Made by a program: the position numbers and the translations under genes
Shown: one piece after another, positions 34,612 to 43,261 of the stretch
How the letters are laid out: each line of letters begins with the position of its first letter
Position numbering within the stretch: position 1 is the stretch's first letter
Notes under the pieces: model-generated
The model's database searches: none
What the model was told of the DNA's origin: nothing
What the model saw: only the letters and a program-made list of their open reading frames with translations
Assembly (NCBI GenBank): GCA_036558645.1
Contig: DATBFG010000095.1
Location: 40,924-104,923 of the forward strand
Source: DATBFG01 sp036558645
GTDB taxonomy: Bacteria > Acidobacteriota > Terriglobia > Terriglobales > Acidobacteriaceae
Direction: 5' to 3'
Length of the DNA stretch: 64,000 nt

Positions 34612-36771
34612 TTGTCGGTGGTAAGCGAGAACGGTTCGTCGATCGTGCGCTTTGGCGTCTTCGAAGTCGACCTGCGCGCCGGCGAGCTTCGGCGGAACGG
34701 ATCAAAAGTCAAACTGCAAGAGCAGCCGTTTCAGGTGCTCACCCTTCTGCTGGAACGACCCGGCGATGTGGTCACGCGCGAGGAGCTCCGCCAGAAGCTC
34801 TGGGGCACCGAGACCTTCGTCGACTTCGACCACAGTCTGAACGCGGCCATCCGCCGCCTGCGCGACGCTCTCGGCGATTCAGCCGAACATCCGCGTTATG
34901 TTGAGACCGTAGCTCGGCGTGGCTATCGCTTTCTGGCGCCCCTCAACGGACACAGCAACGGTTCGGTGCATGCCTCCACCCTCACCGCCTCCGCAAACCG
35001 GCGCTGGCTGTGGATCTCCGCTGGCGTCCTCATCATCTTGGGTGTCGGGCTGGCCATAGGATGGTTTGCCGGATCACGCTCTGCTTCTTCTCGCCCTAAC
35101 TCTGAGCGTCGACTCACTGCCAATCCCGCCGATGTGCCTGTCCTCGGCGGATGCATTTCGCGCGACGGCAGGTATCTCGCTTATTCCGATCGCACCGGAA
35201 TGTACCTAAAGGTCGTCGATACCGGGGAGACACATCCGGTTCAGTTGCCGGAAGGCTTCCATCCCGAGCCGGTCAGTTGGTTTCCCGACGGCACGCACAT
35301 TGCCAGTAGCTGGGTCGAGAATCCCAGCCAGGAGCCGTCCATCTGGGATGTTTCCGTCTTCGGAGGATCGCCGCGCAAACTCACCGACCAAGGCGCCGAT
35401 CCATCCGTATCTCCGGACGGAAAGCAGATCACCTTTTACCGTGGAGGAAAGGCTCGCGGCGAAATCTGGATCATGCAGAGCGACGGGCAGGGCGCCCGAA
35501 GACTCGTCGGCGGAGTCGCATCGGTGTTTAGTCCCGTTGCCTGGTCGCCTATCGGAACGCGCATTGCATACGTGAGCGCCACCTATTATCCCGGCGCATC
35601 CAGCACTGCAACGCAGTTGCACACAATAAATCTCTCGACTGGCGAGTCCAGAATCATGCTTACCGACCCTCGACTCGGACCAGGTATCGCGTGGAATGCG
35701 GACGGGCGCCTGATCTATTCGAAGGCGGAACCGCGACCGAATCAGGACGACTACAACCTCTGGGCCCTCCGACTCGACGCAAACGGCAACCCAGTTGGTT
35801 CTCCTGAACGTCTGACTCGCGATCCCGGTTTTACCTCAGCTGTCACTCTTTCGACAGATGGACGCCGCGCAGCCTTCTTCAAGCATTCCCTGCAGCCGGA
35901 CGTTTACGTCGTCGATATCCAGGACGGAGGCAAGCGTCTCGCGACTCCGCAGCGCCTCACTCTCGACGAACGCGAGGACTATCCTTACTCGTGGACCGCT
36001 GACAGCCAGGCGGTTCTCTTCACGTCCGATCGTGACGGGACATTCCAGATCTACAAGCAGCGCATCGATCAGACGACTCCAGAACTTATGGTTGGGGGCG
36101 CGGAGCAATTGTCTATTCCAAGAATCAGCCCAGATGGGCAAACCATTCTGTATCTCATCACTCCGAAGCTAGGCGAGACCTCGAACCAGGTCCGCCTCAT
36201 GCGTGTTCCAGTCTCAGGAGGACCTCCACAGCTCGTAGTCGAAGGTCCGGGAATCAGCAACCATCAATGTGCGCGTGCACGTTCAACGTTATGCATCTTC
36301 AGCCAAATCACCGAGAACGAGATGCAGTTCTATACCTTTGATCCGATGCGGGGACGCGGACCCGAGTTCGACAAAGCCCGGATTAGCGGTGAGGATTCTT
36401 ACAGCTTCAACTGGAGTTTGTCACCCGACGGACACTGGATTGCTAGCGCGACTAAGATCGGCATCAATCAGAACACGGCGATTCGCCTGTTCTCGGTCGC
36501 TGATGGAACCGTGCAAAAAATCACGGTCGCCTCAGGGGCGGGTCTTTCGAATCTTGACTGGGCTGCGGACGGCAAGAGCCTGTGGGTAACCAGCTTCACG
36601 ACGGATGATTCCTGGACTCTGCTCAACGTCGATCTGCAGGGCAAGGTTCGTCCCATCTTCAAAGATGAGAGGATGCGCATCGGCTGGGCGATTCCCTCTC
36701 CCGACGGCAAGCGTCTGGCGATGTGGGAATCCAGCGGCAGCTCGAACGTCTGGATGTTGGAAGATTTTTAA
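34612..36771 (+). CDS. CadC-like winged-helix regulator fused to a TolB/PD40 propeller
   Basis: 719 residues. The cytoplasmic N-terminal OmpR/CadC-type winged helix (about 12-112; VTREELRQKLWGTETFVDFDHSLNAAIRRLRDALGD) is followed by one membrane span (about 129-150) and a C-terminal WD40-like beta-propeller of PD40/TolB repeats (SPDGKQITFY, SPDGQTILYL, SPDGHWIASA, SPDGKRLAMW). The topology suggests a one-component transmembrane transcription factor whose external propeller senses a ligand or protein. It starts at TTG with a GGGGCGAGG ribosome site; a GTG at 34618 is an alternative. Very common in Acidobacteria; target genes are not evident. Confidence 0.85.
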   Translation: MSVVSENGSSIVRFGVFEVDLRAGELRRNGSKVKLQEQPFQVLTLLLERPGDVVTREELRQKLWGTETFVDFDHSLNAAIRRLRDALGDSAEHPRYVETVARRGYRFLAPLNGHSNGSVHASTLTASANRRWLWISAGVLIILGVGLAIGWFAGSRSASSRPNSERRLTANPADVPVLGGCISRDGRYLAYSDRTGMYLKVVDTGETHPVQLPEGFHPEPVSWFPDGTHIASSWVENPSQEPSIWDVSVFGGSPRKLTDQGADPSVSPDGKQITFYRGGKARGEIWIMQSDGQGARRLVGGVASVFSPVAWSPIGTRIAYVSATYYPGASSTATQLHTINLSTGESRIMLTDPRLGPGIAWNADGRLIYSKAEPRPNQDDYNLWALRLDANGNPVGSPERLTRDPGFTSAVTLSTDGRRAAFFKHSLQPDVYVVDIQDGGKRLATPQRLTLDEREDYPYSWTADSQAVLFTSDRDGTFQIYKQRIDQTTPELMVGGAEQLSIPRISPDGQTILYLITPKLGETSNQVRLMRVPVSGGPPQLVVEGPGISNHQCARARSTLCIFSQITENEMQFYTFDPMRGRGPEFDKARISGEDSYSFNWSLSPDGHWIASATKIGINQNTAIRLFSVADGTVQKITVASGAGLSNLDWAADGKSLWVTSFTTDDSWTLLNVDLQGKVRPIFKDERMRIGWAIPSPDGKRLAMWESSGSSNVWMLEDF

Positions 36772-36995
36772 GAACGCCTTTTGCGGCTCTGGCATTCCAG
36801 TCGAAATATGCAACGTTCAGAACAAGGGTTGCTTTTTCGAGATGCGCAATGAGTGTTAATGAAAAGCTAGAAACAGACGCGCTTACCGGTATTTGGTCGA
36901 GATCGTTATCATAGTTGTAGTTCTCGGCAGGAAGTTCGCCATTCGATAATGTGAGCTGCGCTCGAGCCTCTAATTCTTTAAGAGATGCCTCGCAG

Positions 36996-39137
36996 TCACT
37001 TCCATTGAATCACGCCGGCCTCTGCGCATGCCTGCAGATAATCGAAAACCAGATTCACCGGCAAGGGACCATACTCCGCTGAAACCGCGTCGCGGATCTC
37101 GCCGACCGTGCGCTTGCCGTCGATGAAGTTGACGATCTCATAGGCATAGAGCTCTCCCTGGTTGCGCACATTGAGCATGGGCGTAGCGTCGCTGTTGAGG
37201 AGTTGGATTTTCACATAGCGTTCTTTTCCCAAACGAGCCAAAAGCACATTATCGTTCTGATAGGTGAGCGGTCCGAAGGCGCCGATGCGAACAGGGATGC
37301 GATTGGCACCAGGTAACCCAGCCCACGGTGCAATGGGATCGCTCGTCTTCGCCGCCGCGGCCTGTGCGCGGGAGCGGAGCCAGCCCTCGTAAATCGCGGC
37401 CTGCGACGTTAGGGCCTGGACGCCATCGGTATCAGGGTCTTCCGGCGCGCCCGTGAACGCTACGAGAGAATGAAGAGTCCCGGTCTCGCGGCGCAAGGTC
37501 TGCTGTAGCAGATTGTGAGCCTCGTACCAGGCAGCGGGCGGGGCTAGCTGAGAGTCGTTAAGAAGTTGCTGGGCAGCGCTATAGCCCTGCGCCAAGCGGG
37601 ATTGCGACTGAGCGATCAGGAACGGAATCAGGGTTGGAATCTGCGAGGCCTCGAGGTTTGCGTAGACATAGCCAGCGGCAACTCCCAGCAGCGCCACGCG
37701 CCGGAGCTTCGTCGGATCGATCTGTTCCACTGTGTCGAGATCGGTATGGATGTAGATGTCAGGCCAGTCGCGCAAATAGAGAGAGGGGATGGCAATCGTG
37801 GAAGAATCGTAGTCATCGTGATCGCTGCCGCTTGAGTAGGGCGTGACGTCAGCTATCAATTCATTGCGCGTTCCGCCCGCTTCAGTACGCTCGATGATGC
37901 CTGCCTCGGCCGGCAGGTCCCCGGCCGCGTATCCGCTGGCTGCGGTGCGAATGGCCTCGAGAAAGACCGCGCCAACATCCGTAACGAAGCTGGGCAACGA
38001 CCATGGCGTGGCCGTGACGTGAAAGATGGATTTGTTCTTAAAGAAGTCGCCGCCCACCATATCCATGTGAACGTTGGCGACAGCACGTTGTCGGATTTCA
38101 GGATGAGAGGCAAGGAAAGCCATGGTGCCCTCTACCTCCGGCCCCCAGATAAAACGAAGAGTCCGCCGCGGAGGCGGCAGCGCACCGGAACGAATCAGGT
38201 GTGCAAGCACGCGGGCCGATTCAAGGATCGTGACACAACCGCTGCCGTTATCGTTCGCGCCTGGGCGCTCGTGGTCGAGATGGCAACTGTAGATGATCTC
38301 TTTGGGAGAGGAGTTCGGCGAAGCGGGGTCGGCACCCGGAATGACGGCGGTGACGACGGTCCAGTGGCCGGGTTCGACCATGGCCTTCACGTGTGCATTC
38401 AGCAGTACCGGTCTCCCCGTCTGAAGCTGCGCCCGCAGTGCTTCGGCAGTCGCGCGCGAAACCATGAAAGCAAAGCCCGTAGGCTGGCGCGCATCGAGGT
38501 GACCCCAGCGAACTAGAGTTTTATCGAGTCCAGCCCATGCGGTGGTCTGATTCGGCATGTCACTGACGATTCCCGCCGCGCCATGCTCGATGACGGCAAT
38601 CTGCTGCACGCTGGCCAAAACACCGTCGGCCAGAACAATCTTTCCGCGCACATCTTTGCCCTTATAGTCCGCTTCGCTGGCGCCGTTGCCAACGTCAATC
38701 AGTTCGGTCTCAACGTCGGCGCTGTGGCTATAGTCCGCCAGTCGAATAGCATCAGTCGCCCAATCACCGATTAAGAAATGATCGGGCCGCACCTCCCAAA
38801 GGCGCGCCTCCTGGACATTCCAACCCAAGTAAGAGCGCATCAGGCCGCATGTTTTAGTGCCGTCGATTGGAAACTGCTCACTGTGTGCGTCGGAAAGTCC
38901 GTATTCTTTTGCCCGCCGCAAAATGAAATCAGCAGCCAGCTCAAACGCCGGCGTCGCGGGCACACGATGTAGAGTGGTCAGATAACGAAGATTCTCGTAG
39001 GGTGCAGCCCCGTTTGCTTCGTCTCGAAGCGCAGTCCACTGCTTCGTGTTGAGAAAAGGCTGCTGAGCGAGACTGCGAATCAAACAAAGATGCGCGACCA
39101 CCAGAATGACGCAGCATACGTTGCGAAATCCGTGCAT
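36996..39137 (-). CDS. M28 family zinc aminopeptidase with PA-like domain and C-terminal winged-helix-like tail
   Basis: 713 residues with signal peptide (1-24, ending RSLAQQ). A PA-like insert (about 145-220, GKDVRGKIVLADG) interrupts the peptidase. Zinc-site motifs are visible: SCHLDHERPGANDNGSG (His and Asp), WGPEVEGTMAF (Glu), MDMVGGD (Asp) and IYIHTDLDT (His). The last ~60 residues (LYAYEIVNFIDGKRTVGEIRDAVSAEYG) look like a winged-helix or PqqD-type module, a feature of some acidobacterial M28 enzymes. Predicted to release amino acids from peptides outside the cytoplasm. Standing alone, divergent from the small exported protein at 39408. Confidence 0.87.
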   Translation of the reverse strand: MHGFRNVCCVILVVAHLCLIRSLAQQPFLNTKQWTALRDEANGAAPYENLRYLTTLHRVPATPAFELAADFILRRAKEYGLSDAHSEQFPIDGTKTCGLMRSYLGWNVQEARLWEVRPDHFLIGDWATDAIRLADYSHSADVETELIDVGNGASEADYKGKDVRGKIVLADGVLASVQQIAVIEHGAAGIVSDMPNQTTAWAGLDKTLVRWGHLDARQPTGFAFMVSRATAEALRAQLQTGRPVLLNAHVKAMVEPGHWTVVTAVIPGADPASPNSSPKEIIYSCHLDHERPGANDNGSGCVTILESARVLAHLIRSGALPPPRRTLRFIWGPEVEGTMAFLASHPEIRQRAVANVHMDMVGGDFFKNKSIFHVTATPWSLPSFVTDVGAVFLEAIRTAASGYAAGDLPAEAGIIERTEAGGTRNELIADVTPYSSGSDHDDYDSSTIAIPSLYLRDWPDIYIHTDLDTVEQIDPTKLRRVALLGVAAGYVYANLEASQIPTLIPFLIAQSQSRLAQGYSAAQQLLNDSQLAPPAAWYEAHNLLQQTLRRETGTLHSLVAFTGAPEDPDTDGVQALTSQAAIYEGWLRSRAQAAAAKTSDPIAPWAGLPGANRIPVRIGAFGPLTYQNDNVLLARLGKERYVKIQLLNSDATPMLNVRNQGELYAYEIVNFIDGKRTVGEIRDAVSAEYGPLPVNLVFDYLQACAEAGVIQWK

Positions 39138-39407
39138 AGGGTATCGAGGATAGCATCCGGGAAGATAATGATCCGTTCCTCAAGAGATTGTCAGACTCAA
39201 ACCTCTGTGAAAGAGCTTGCACCGCTAGAAGCCGATCTTTCACGCAAACTAAGTCGCATGTGGCACTTAGAGAACTCGATTACACAGGTGTTATGACCTG
39301 TCGTCACTTGCGTTCTTATGGTGGCGCCGCATAATGCAGATGCATATCGAGGGCCAGTGAGTTCGAACTAGACATTAACCACCCTTCCCTCCGAAAAAGA
39401 GAGACCC

Positions 39408-39902
39408 ATGAAGACTTGGACGCTGCTGTTTGTAATCGCAATCGCAATTTCTGGAACTGCTCAAGATAAACCTCGGGTCCTTGTTCAGGGCAAGGGTTTA
39501 GAAAACGTCAGTAGCAACGCAGTTGCCGGAAGCGACAAGCACTGGGCCGAGAACATGGAGGCCGCAAAGAGCTTTCAGAAGGGCTGCTCAGGCGTAATCG
39601 TTACGATCAATCAGGCGAATGCCGACTACATCCTCATGAAGAACGCTGATTCGAAGCAAAACCCGAATCGGCTACGGAGTAACAGCCAAATCCAAGTGGT
39701 CAACAGAGCGGGTGAAATGATCGGCACGAGCGCTACACAGGCGGTAGGGGCTTCAAAGGCCTGCAATCTGATCGTTGCCGATTGGCAGGCTCACGGCCAT
39801 CTCAATGCTCAAGAGGTCTCAGCAACTCCCACGACACGGCCGGCAACTGTTCAGCCTGCAGTCCTCAAACCTCACGAGCAGCCCAAGTCGTCCCCACAAT
39901 AA
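39408..39902 (+). CDS. Small exported protein of unknown function
   Basis: 164 residues with a signal peptide (1-18, ending SGTAQ) and a proline/threonine-rich, probably unstructured C-terminus (from about 140). The central ~110 residues include KSFQKGCSGVIVTINQANADYILMKN, alternating strands and helices with one cysteine pair (Cys64, Cys118). The pattern 'helix-cysteine-strand-ADYIL' resembles the exported protein at 57027 (KALTQWGRFKVVMNAQTADLVISV), which suggests that both belong to a broad acidobacterial exported family. I cannot assign a function. Its stop abuts the stop of the convergent ABM gene. Confidence 0.65.
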   Translation: MKTWTLLFVIAIAISGTAQDKPRVLVQGKGLENVSSNAVAGSDKHWAENMEAAKSFQKGCSGVIVTINQANADYILMKNADSKQNPNRLRSNSQIQVVNRAGEMIGTSATQAVGASKACNLIVADWQAHGHLNAQEVSATPTTRPATVQPAVLKPHEQPKSSPQ

Positions 39903-40283
39903 CTAGTTCGACACAGCTCCGGTACCCGTTCCCAACGCTGTGCCGTTTATCGGAAGAGGTCTCCAGGTAAAGTTGTCCTCCACCTGAGCCTCATTTACTA
40001 CCTCGTACAACGTCGGAAACGGTGGAAACTCCGCCCACTCCGGACGCCCGACCAGTCGGTAAAAGCCTTCGTCGTGTGCGGCATTGAAATCCTCGAGCGA
40101 TGCCCAGCGTGCCACATTGATGAAGCGATAGCGGGCATCGGGCGCAAGCGAACGATGCAATTGATGGCTCCGGTAGCCTTTCTTCTTGCGCATGTATGAG
40201 TTCACCTGTTGCCACAGCGAGAAGAAATCCGCTTCCCGCCCGGCCGCAACCTCGAAACAATTAATCAGTACGATCTCCGGCAT
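39903..40283 (-). CDS. Antibiotic biosynthesis monooxygenase-like (ABM/dimeric ferredoxin-like) protein
   Basis: 126 residues of the dimeric alpha/beta barrel fold: INCFEVAAGREADFFSLWQQVNSYMRKKKGYRSHQLHRSL, followed by YRFINVARWASLEDFNAAHDEG. This is the typical ABM/stress-responsive pattern (E..DFF..W....Y....GY..H.L). Small dimeric members degrade quinones or bind heme or are of unknown function; no heme ligand can be confirmed. The RBS GGAG precedes the ATG. Monocistronic. Confidence 0.75.
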   Translation of the reverse strand: MPEIVLINCFEVAAGREADFFSLWQQVNSYMRKKKGYRSHQLHRSLAPDARYRFINVARWASLEDFNAAHDEGFYRLVGRPEWAEFPPFPTLYEVVNEAQVEDNFTWRPLPINGTALGTGTGAVSN

Positions 40284-40436
40284 GGGTGTCTCCTTCCCCT
40301 ATGGATAAAGATTTAAAGGGGCCATGTCTCCGGGGCCTTGGAGATATCGACCCTCATTACAGTACGCGAAAAAACCCCGGAAAATGGCTCAAGCGGTTCG
40401 CGCATGTTTTTTCGCTTTGCGCTGTGCGGAAACAAC

Positions 40437-42698
40437 CTACCGGGTTCGATTCATGAGGATTATGACTTTCCCCTGATTATTTCGACTGTCCGTTGCCGCA
40501 ACAGCAAGATCCGGACGGTTGTCCCGGTTGAAGTCGGCGACCAAGGCACGTCCGCCCGGAGCCCCCGTGAACAACCCTCCTTGGGTCAGAGTTCCATCGC
40601 CGTTTCCTAACATGATCGATACGTTATCGCTGAATACGTCGGGAGCGGCGATGTCCTGAAACCCATCGCCATTGAAGTCGCCTACAGCCAGTGATTGAAT
40701 CGCCGAAAAGATGGCAGCTTCGCCCTCATCGAAGGTCCCCTGCGAAGCGAAATTCCCTTGGCCATCGCCTAGCAGAGTCTCGATGACCCCGCCCTCCTCG
40801 ATGCCAAAATCCAGAATGCCGTCCTGATTGAAGTCGACATTCGTGAATGTGAAAACAAAGAATGGGACCGCCACAGTCCTTGCCGTACCAAACGAACCGT
40901 TGCCACTGCCAAGTAGTACGGCGACCGAATCGACGGTCGCTCTGCTCGAGAACGCAATGTCAGCCTTTCCGTCACGATTGAAGTCGCCGGTGAGAACCTG
41001 GAATACGTTGTCGACGTCCGGTCCAACCTTTACAGGTGCCGCGAACCCTCCGCTGCCATTGCCCAGCAGGATCGAGATTCCACCGACGCCGACGTTTGTT
41101 CCAAAGTCCGCGACTGCGAGGTCCTGGTTGCCGTCTCCATTAAAGTCCGCTGCTGCCACGAAGTCGGGGAAGTCCCCAGCGGGGAAATTCATGGCCGGAA
41201 TAAAGGTTCCATTTCCCCTGCCCAACAACAGCGACACGCTCCCCGGATCGCTCGGATACTTGCCAAAGTTCGCGGCAACTATGTCCGCATGCCCATCGTT
41301 GTTCAAATCGGCCGTCGCTAATGACAGCGGATTATTTCCCACGCCCGCCACTCGTTGATTTGCGAACCCTCCGCCGGCCAGTCCCATAAGAATCGAGACC
41401 GTTCGCCCATCCTGAGAATTACCGGCGTTCACCGTCCCGAGGTCGGCAAGGCCATCCTCATTGAAATCGGCAGTCACAATCTGCGTCGGACTCGCATTGA
41501 CCCGAAAGCTGGGTGCATCCAGGAACTTCCCATTGCCACGACCAAAGACCACAGAGACCGTGTTTCCGTCTTCGTTGCTGGTGACAAAGTCCACTCTGCC
41601 GTCATGATTAAAGTCGCCGGTGATCACCGCCACGGGCGTTCGCCCGACTGAAGTATTCGTGGGCGCACCGAAGCTGCCTTGCCCGTTTCCTGGCAAAAGG
41701 GCGATGGTTGAAGTATTCGGGTTGGCGACAGCGAGGTCGAACTTGCCATCGCCGTTGAAGTCAGTAACGGCAACATACGAGGGGAAAAAACCTTGTGCAG
41801 GATTTCCACCCGACGCGACAGTGAAGGTCGTCGGTGCCTGGAAGCTGCCATTACCTAGACCCAATAGCACTGACACCTGCTCCGTAAGAGAATTCGTCAC
41901 CACCACATCTTGCTGTGTATCTCCATTCACGTCAGCCGCCGCAATCCCGATGGGTCCTCGGGCGACGGGGATAAATGTTGCAGGCCCAAAAGTGCCATCT
42001 CCTGCGCCGAGAAGAATCGCTACCGTATTTCCATTCGGTCCGGGATTTCCTCCACCCTGATTCGAGTTTGCGACAGCCAAATCCTCATCGCCATCATGGT
42101 TGAAGTCTCCAACCACAATTCCAAGCGGGGCGCGTCCAACTGTTAGGGTTGATCCTGCTCGGAAAGTGCCACGCCCATTGCCGAGCAGGATGGAGACGTT
42201 GTTGGAAGCGAAGTTGGCCACTGCGAGATCCACATGAGTATCCCCATTGAAATCTCCCGCGACCAAGGCGGCAGGAGTGTTTCCTACGACGAACCTGCGA
42301 GGCGAACCAAGACCTCCCTGTCCATCTCCAAGAAGTATCGATACACCAGACAGCGTTGTGACTGCAGCATCCTGCTTCCCGTCCTCATTGAAGTCCGCCA
42401 CCGCAGCCGCGGTTCCTCCAACCCCTCCGGAATCGAACAAAAGGGGTGCCTGAAAACTGCCGTCGTGATTCCCCAGAACGACGCTAACGATGCTGAAATT
42501 TAACGTCGCATTCGGAAGCACGAGGTCAACTTCGCCGTCATTGTTCAAGTCTCCGGCGGCGAACAGCCTGGGTAAATCGCCGGAAACATAATCACGATGA
42601 GCAACAAAGGTTGGGCCCGATTGACCAGATGCAAGTGTTACCAATGCGAGAACAATGAGGCCTATTGATCTGCCAGATTGCGGAATAAAGTTACGCAT
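40437..42698 (-). CDS. Secreted VCBS/FG-GAP repeat protein (14 repeats)
   Basis: 753 residues with a signal peptide (about 1-25, ending ASGQS) and no other domain. I count fourteen D-x-N-x-D calcium-loop motifs (GDLNNDGEVDL, ADFNEDGKQDA and so on to ADFNRDNRPDL) at 45-60 residue spacing, each followed by a block like VSILLGNGDGTF. Fourteen is two seven-bladed propellers. These proteins bind calcium and are probably surface-exposed; the ligand is unknown. No anchoring or sorting signal is visible at the C-terminus. Confidence 0.87.
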   Translation of the reverse strand: MRNFIPQSGRSIGLIVLALVTLASGQSGPTFVAHRDYVSGDLPRLFAAGDLNNDGEVDLVLPNATLNFSIVSVVLGNHDGSFQAPLLFDSGGVGGTAAAVADFNEDGKQDAAVTTLSGVSILLGDGQGGLGSPRRFVVGNTPAALVAGDFNGDTHVDLAVANFASNNVSILLGNGRGTFRAGSTLTVGRAPLGIVVGDFNHDGDEDLAVANSNQGGGNPGPNGNTVAILLGAGDGTFGPATFIPVARGPIGIAAADVNGDTQQDVVVTNSLTEQVSVLLGLGNGSFQAPTTFTVASGGNPAQGFFPSYVAVTDFNGDGKFDLAVANPNTSTIALLPGNGQGSFGAPTNTSVGRTPVAVITGDFNHDGRVDFVTSNEDGNTVSVVFGRGNGKFLDAPSFRVNASPTQIVTADFNEDGLADLGTVNAGNSQDGRTVSILMGLAGGGFANQRVAGVGNNPLSLATADLNNDGHADIVAANFGKYPSDPGSVSLLLGRGNGTFIPAMNFPAGDFPDFVAAADFNGDGNQDLAVADFGTNVGVGGISILLGNGSGGFAAPVKVGPDVDNVFQVLTGDFNRDGKADIAFSSRATVDSVAVLLGSGNGSFGTARTVAVPFFVFTFTNVDFNQDGILDFGIEEGGVIETLLGDGQGNFASQGTFDEGEAAIFSAIQSLAVGDFNGDGFQDIAAPDVFSDNVSIMLGNGDGTLTQGGLFTGAPGGRALVADFNRDNRPDLAVAATDSRNNQGKVIILMNRTR

Positions 42699-42865
42699 TC
42701 ATGTACTCCAGATTGTGGGGGACTGGAATCGACTGCGAGCGCAAGGAGATTACACAAAAGCGCTGGCAGCGTTTGTCACCAGCGGGTCAATATTTGGAGA
42801 CAGGGCCTCCTCGCATGTGGCGCGGCGGATGCTCGAGCGAAAGCTGAACTTTCGATTATTACTAG

Positions 42866-43216
42866 CTAACGATTGCCGGGGAACATGCCCATGGCAATAA
42901 ACCGGGTGATAATCGCGGCAAAGAGAGTGCCGATCACGAACAGCACCTTCCGGTATCGCCGCCAAACCTCACGAAATCCCGACGCCTGTGCAAAGATGTC
43001 AACCACGTACGCCGCACAGTATGCGACGTTCGCAATCACAGCCAGCAGGAAGAGGCCAAGGCAGAAATCAACTGTGATGGAAGTCTTTGACAACGGATAG
43101 GCAACCGCGAAATAGGTGATCACGACGGCGGCAAGTACTAGGTTGTAAAGGATTCGGCCAGGTTCCCAGAATTTGATTGCATCCGTCGCGTACTCACGAA
43201 GGTCGCCTCTTTCCAT
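42866..43216 (-). CDS. Small integral membrane protein of unknown function
   Basis: 116 residues with three or four predicted transmembrane segments: about 22-41 (RILYNLVLAAVVITYFAVAY), 47-75 (DFCLGLFLLAVIANVAYCAAYVVDIF) and 90-110 (VLFVIGTLFAAIITRFIAMGMF). A charged loop (FREVWRRYRK) precedes the last one. The N-terminus (REYATDAIKFWEPGRILYN) is distinctive. It lies 45 bases downstream of the putative selenoprotein on the same strand, so co-transcription is possible. I do not recognise the family. Confidence 0.7.
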   Translation of the reverse strand: MERGDLREYATDAIKFWEPGRILYNLVLAAVVITYFAVAYPLSKTSITVDFCLGLFLLAVIANVAYCAAYVVDIFAQASGFREVWRRYRKVLFVIGTLFAAIITRFIAMGMFPGNR

Positions 43217-43261
43217 CGCAGGGGAGTATACACTTGGAAGTAGCCGCAGACAGTAGTTACT

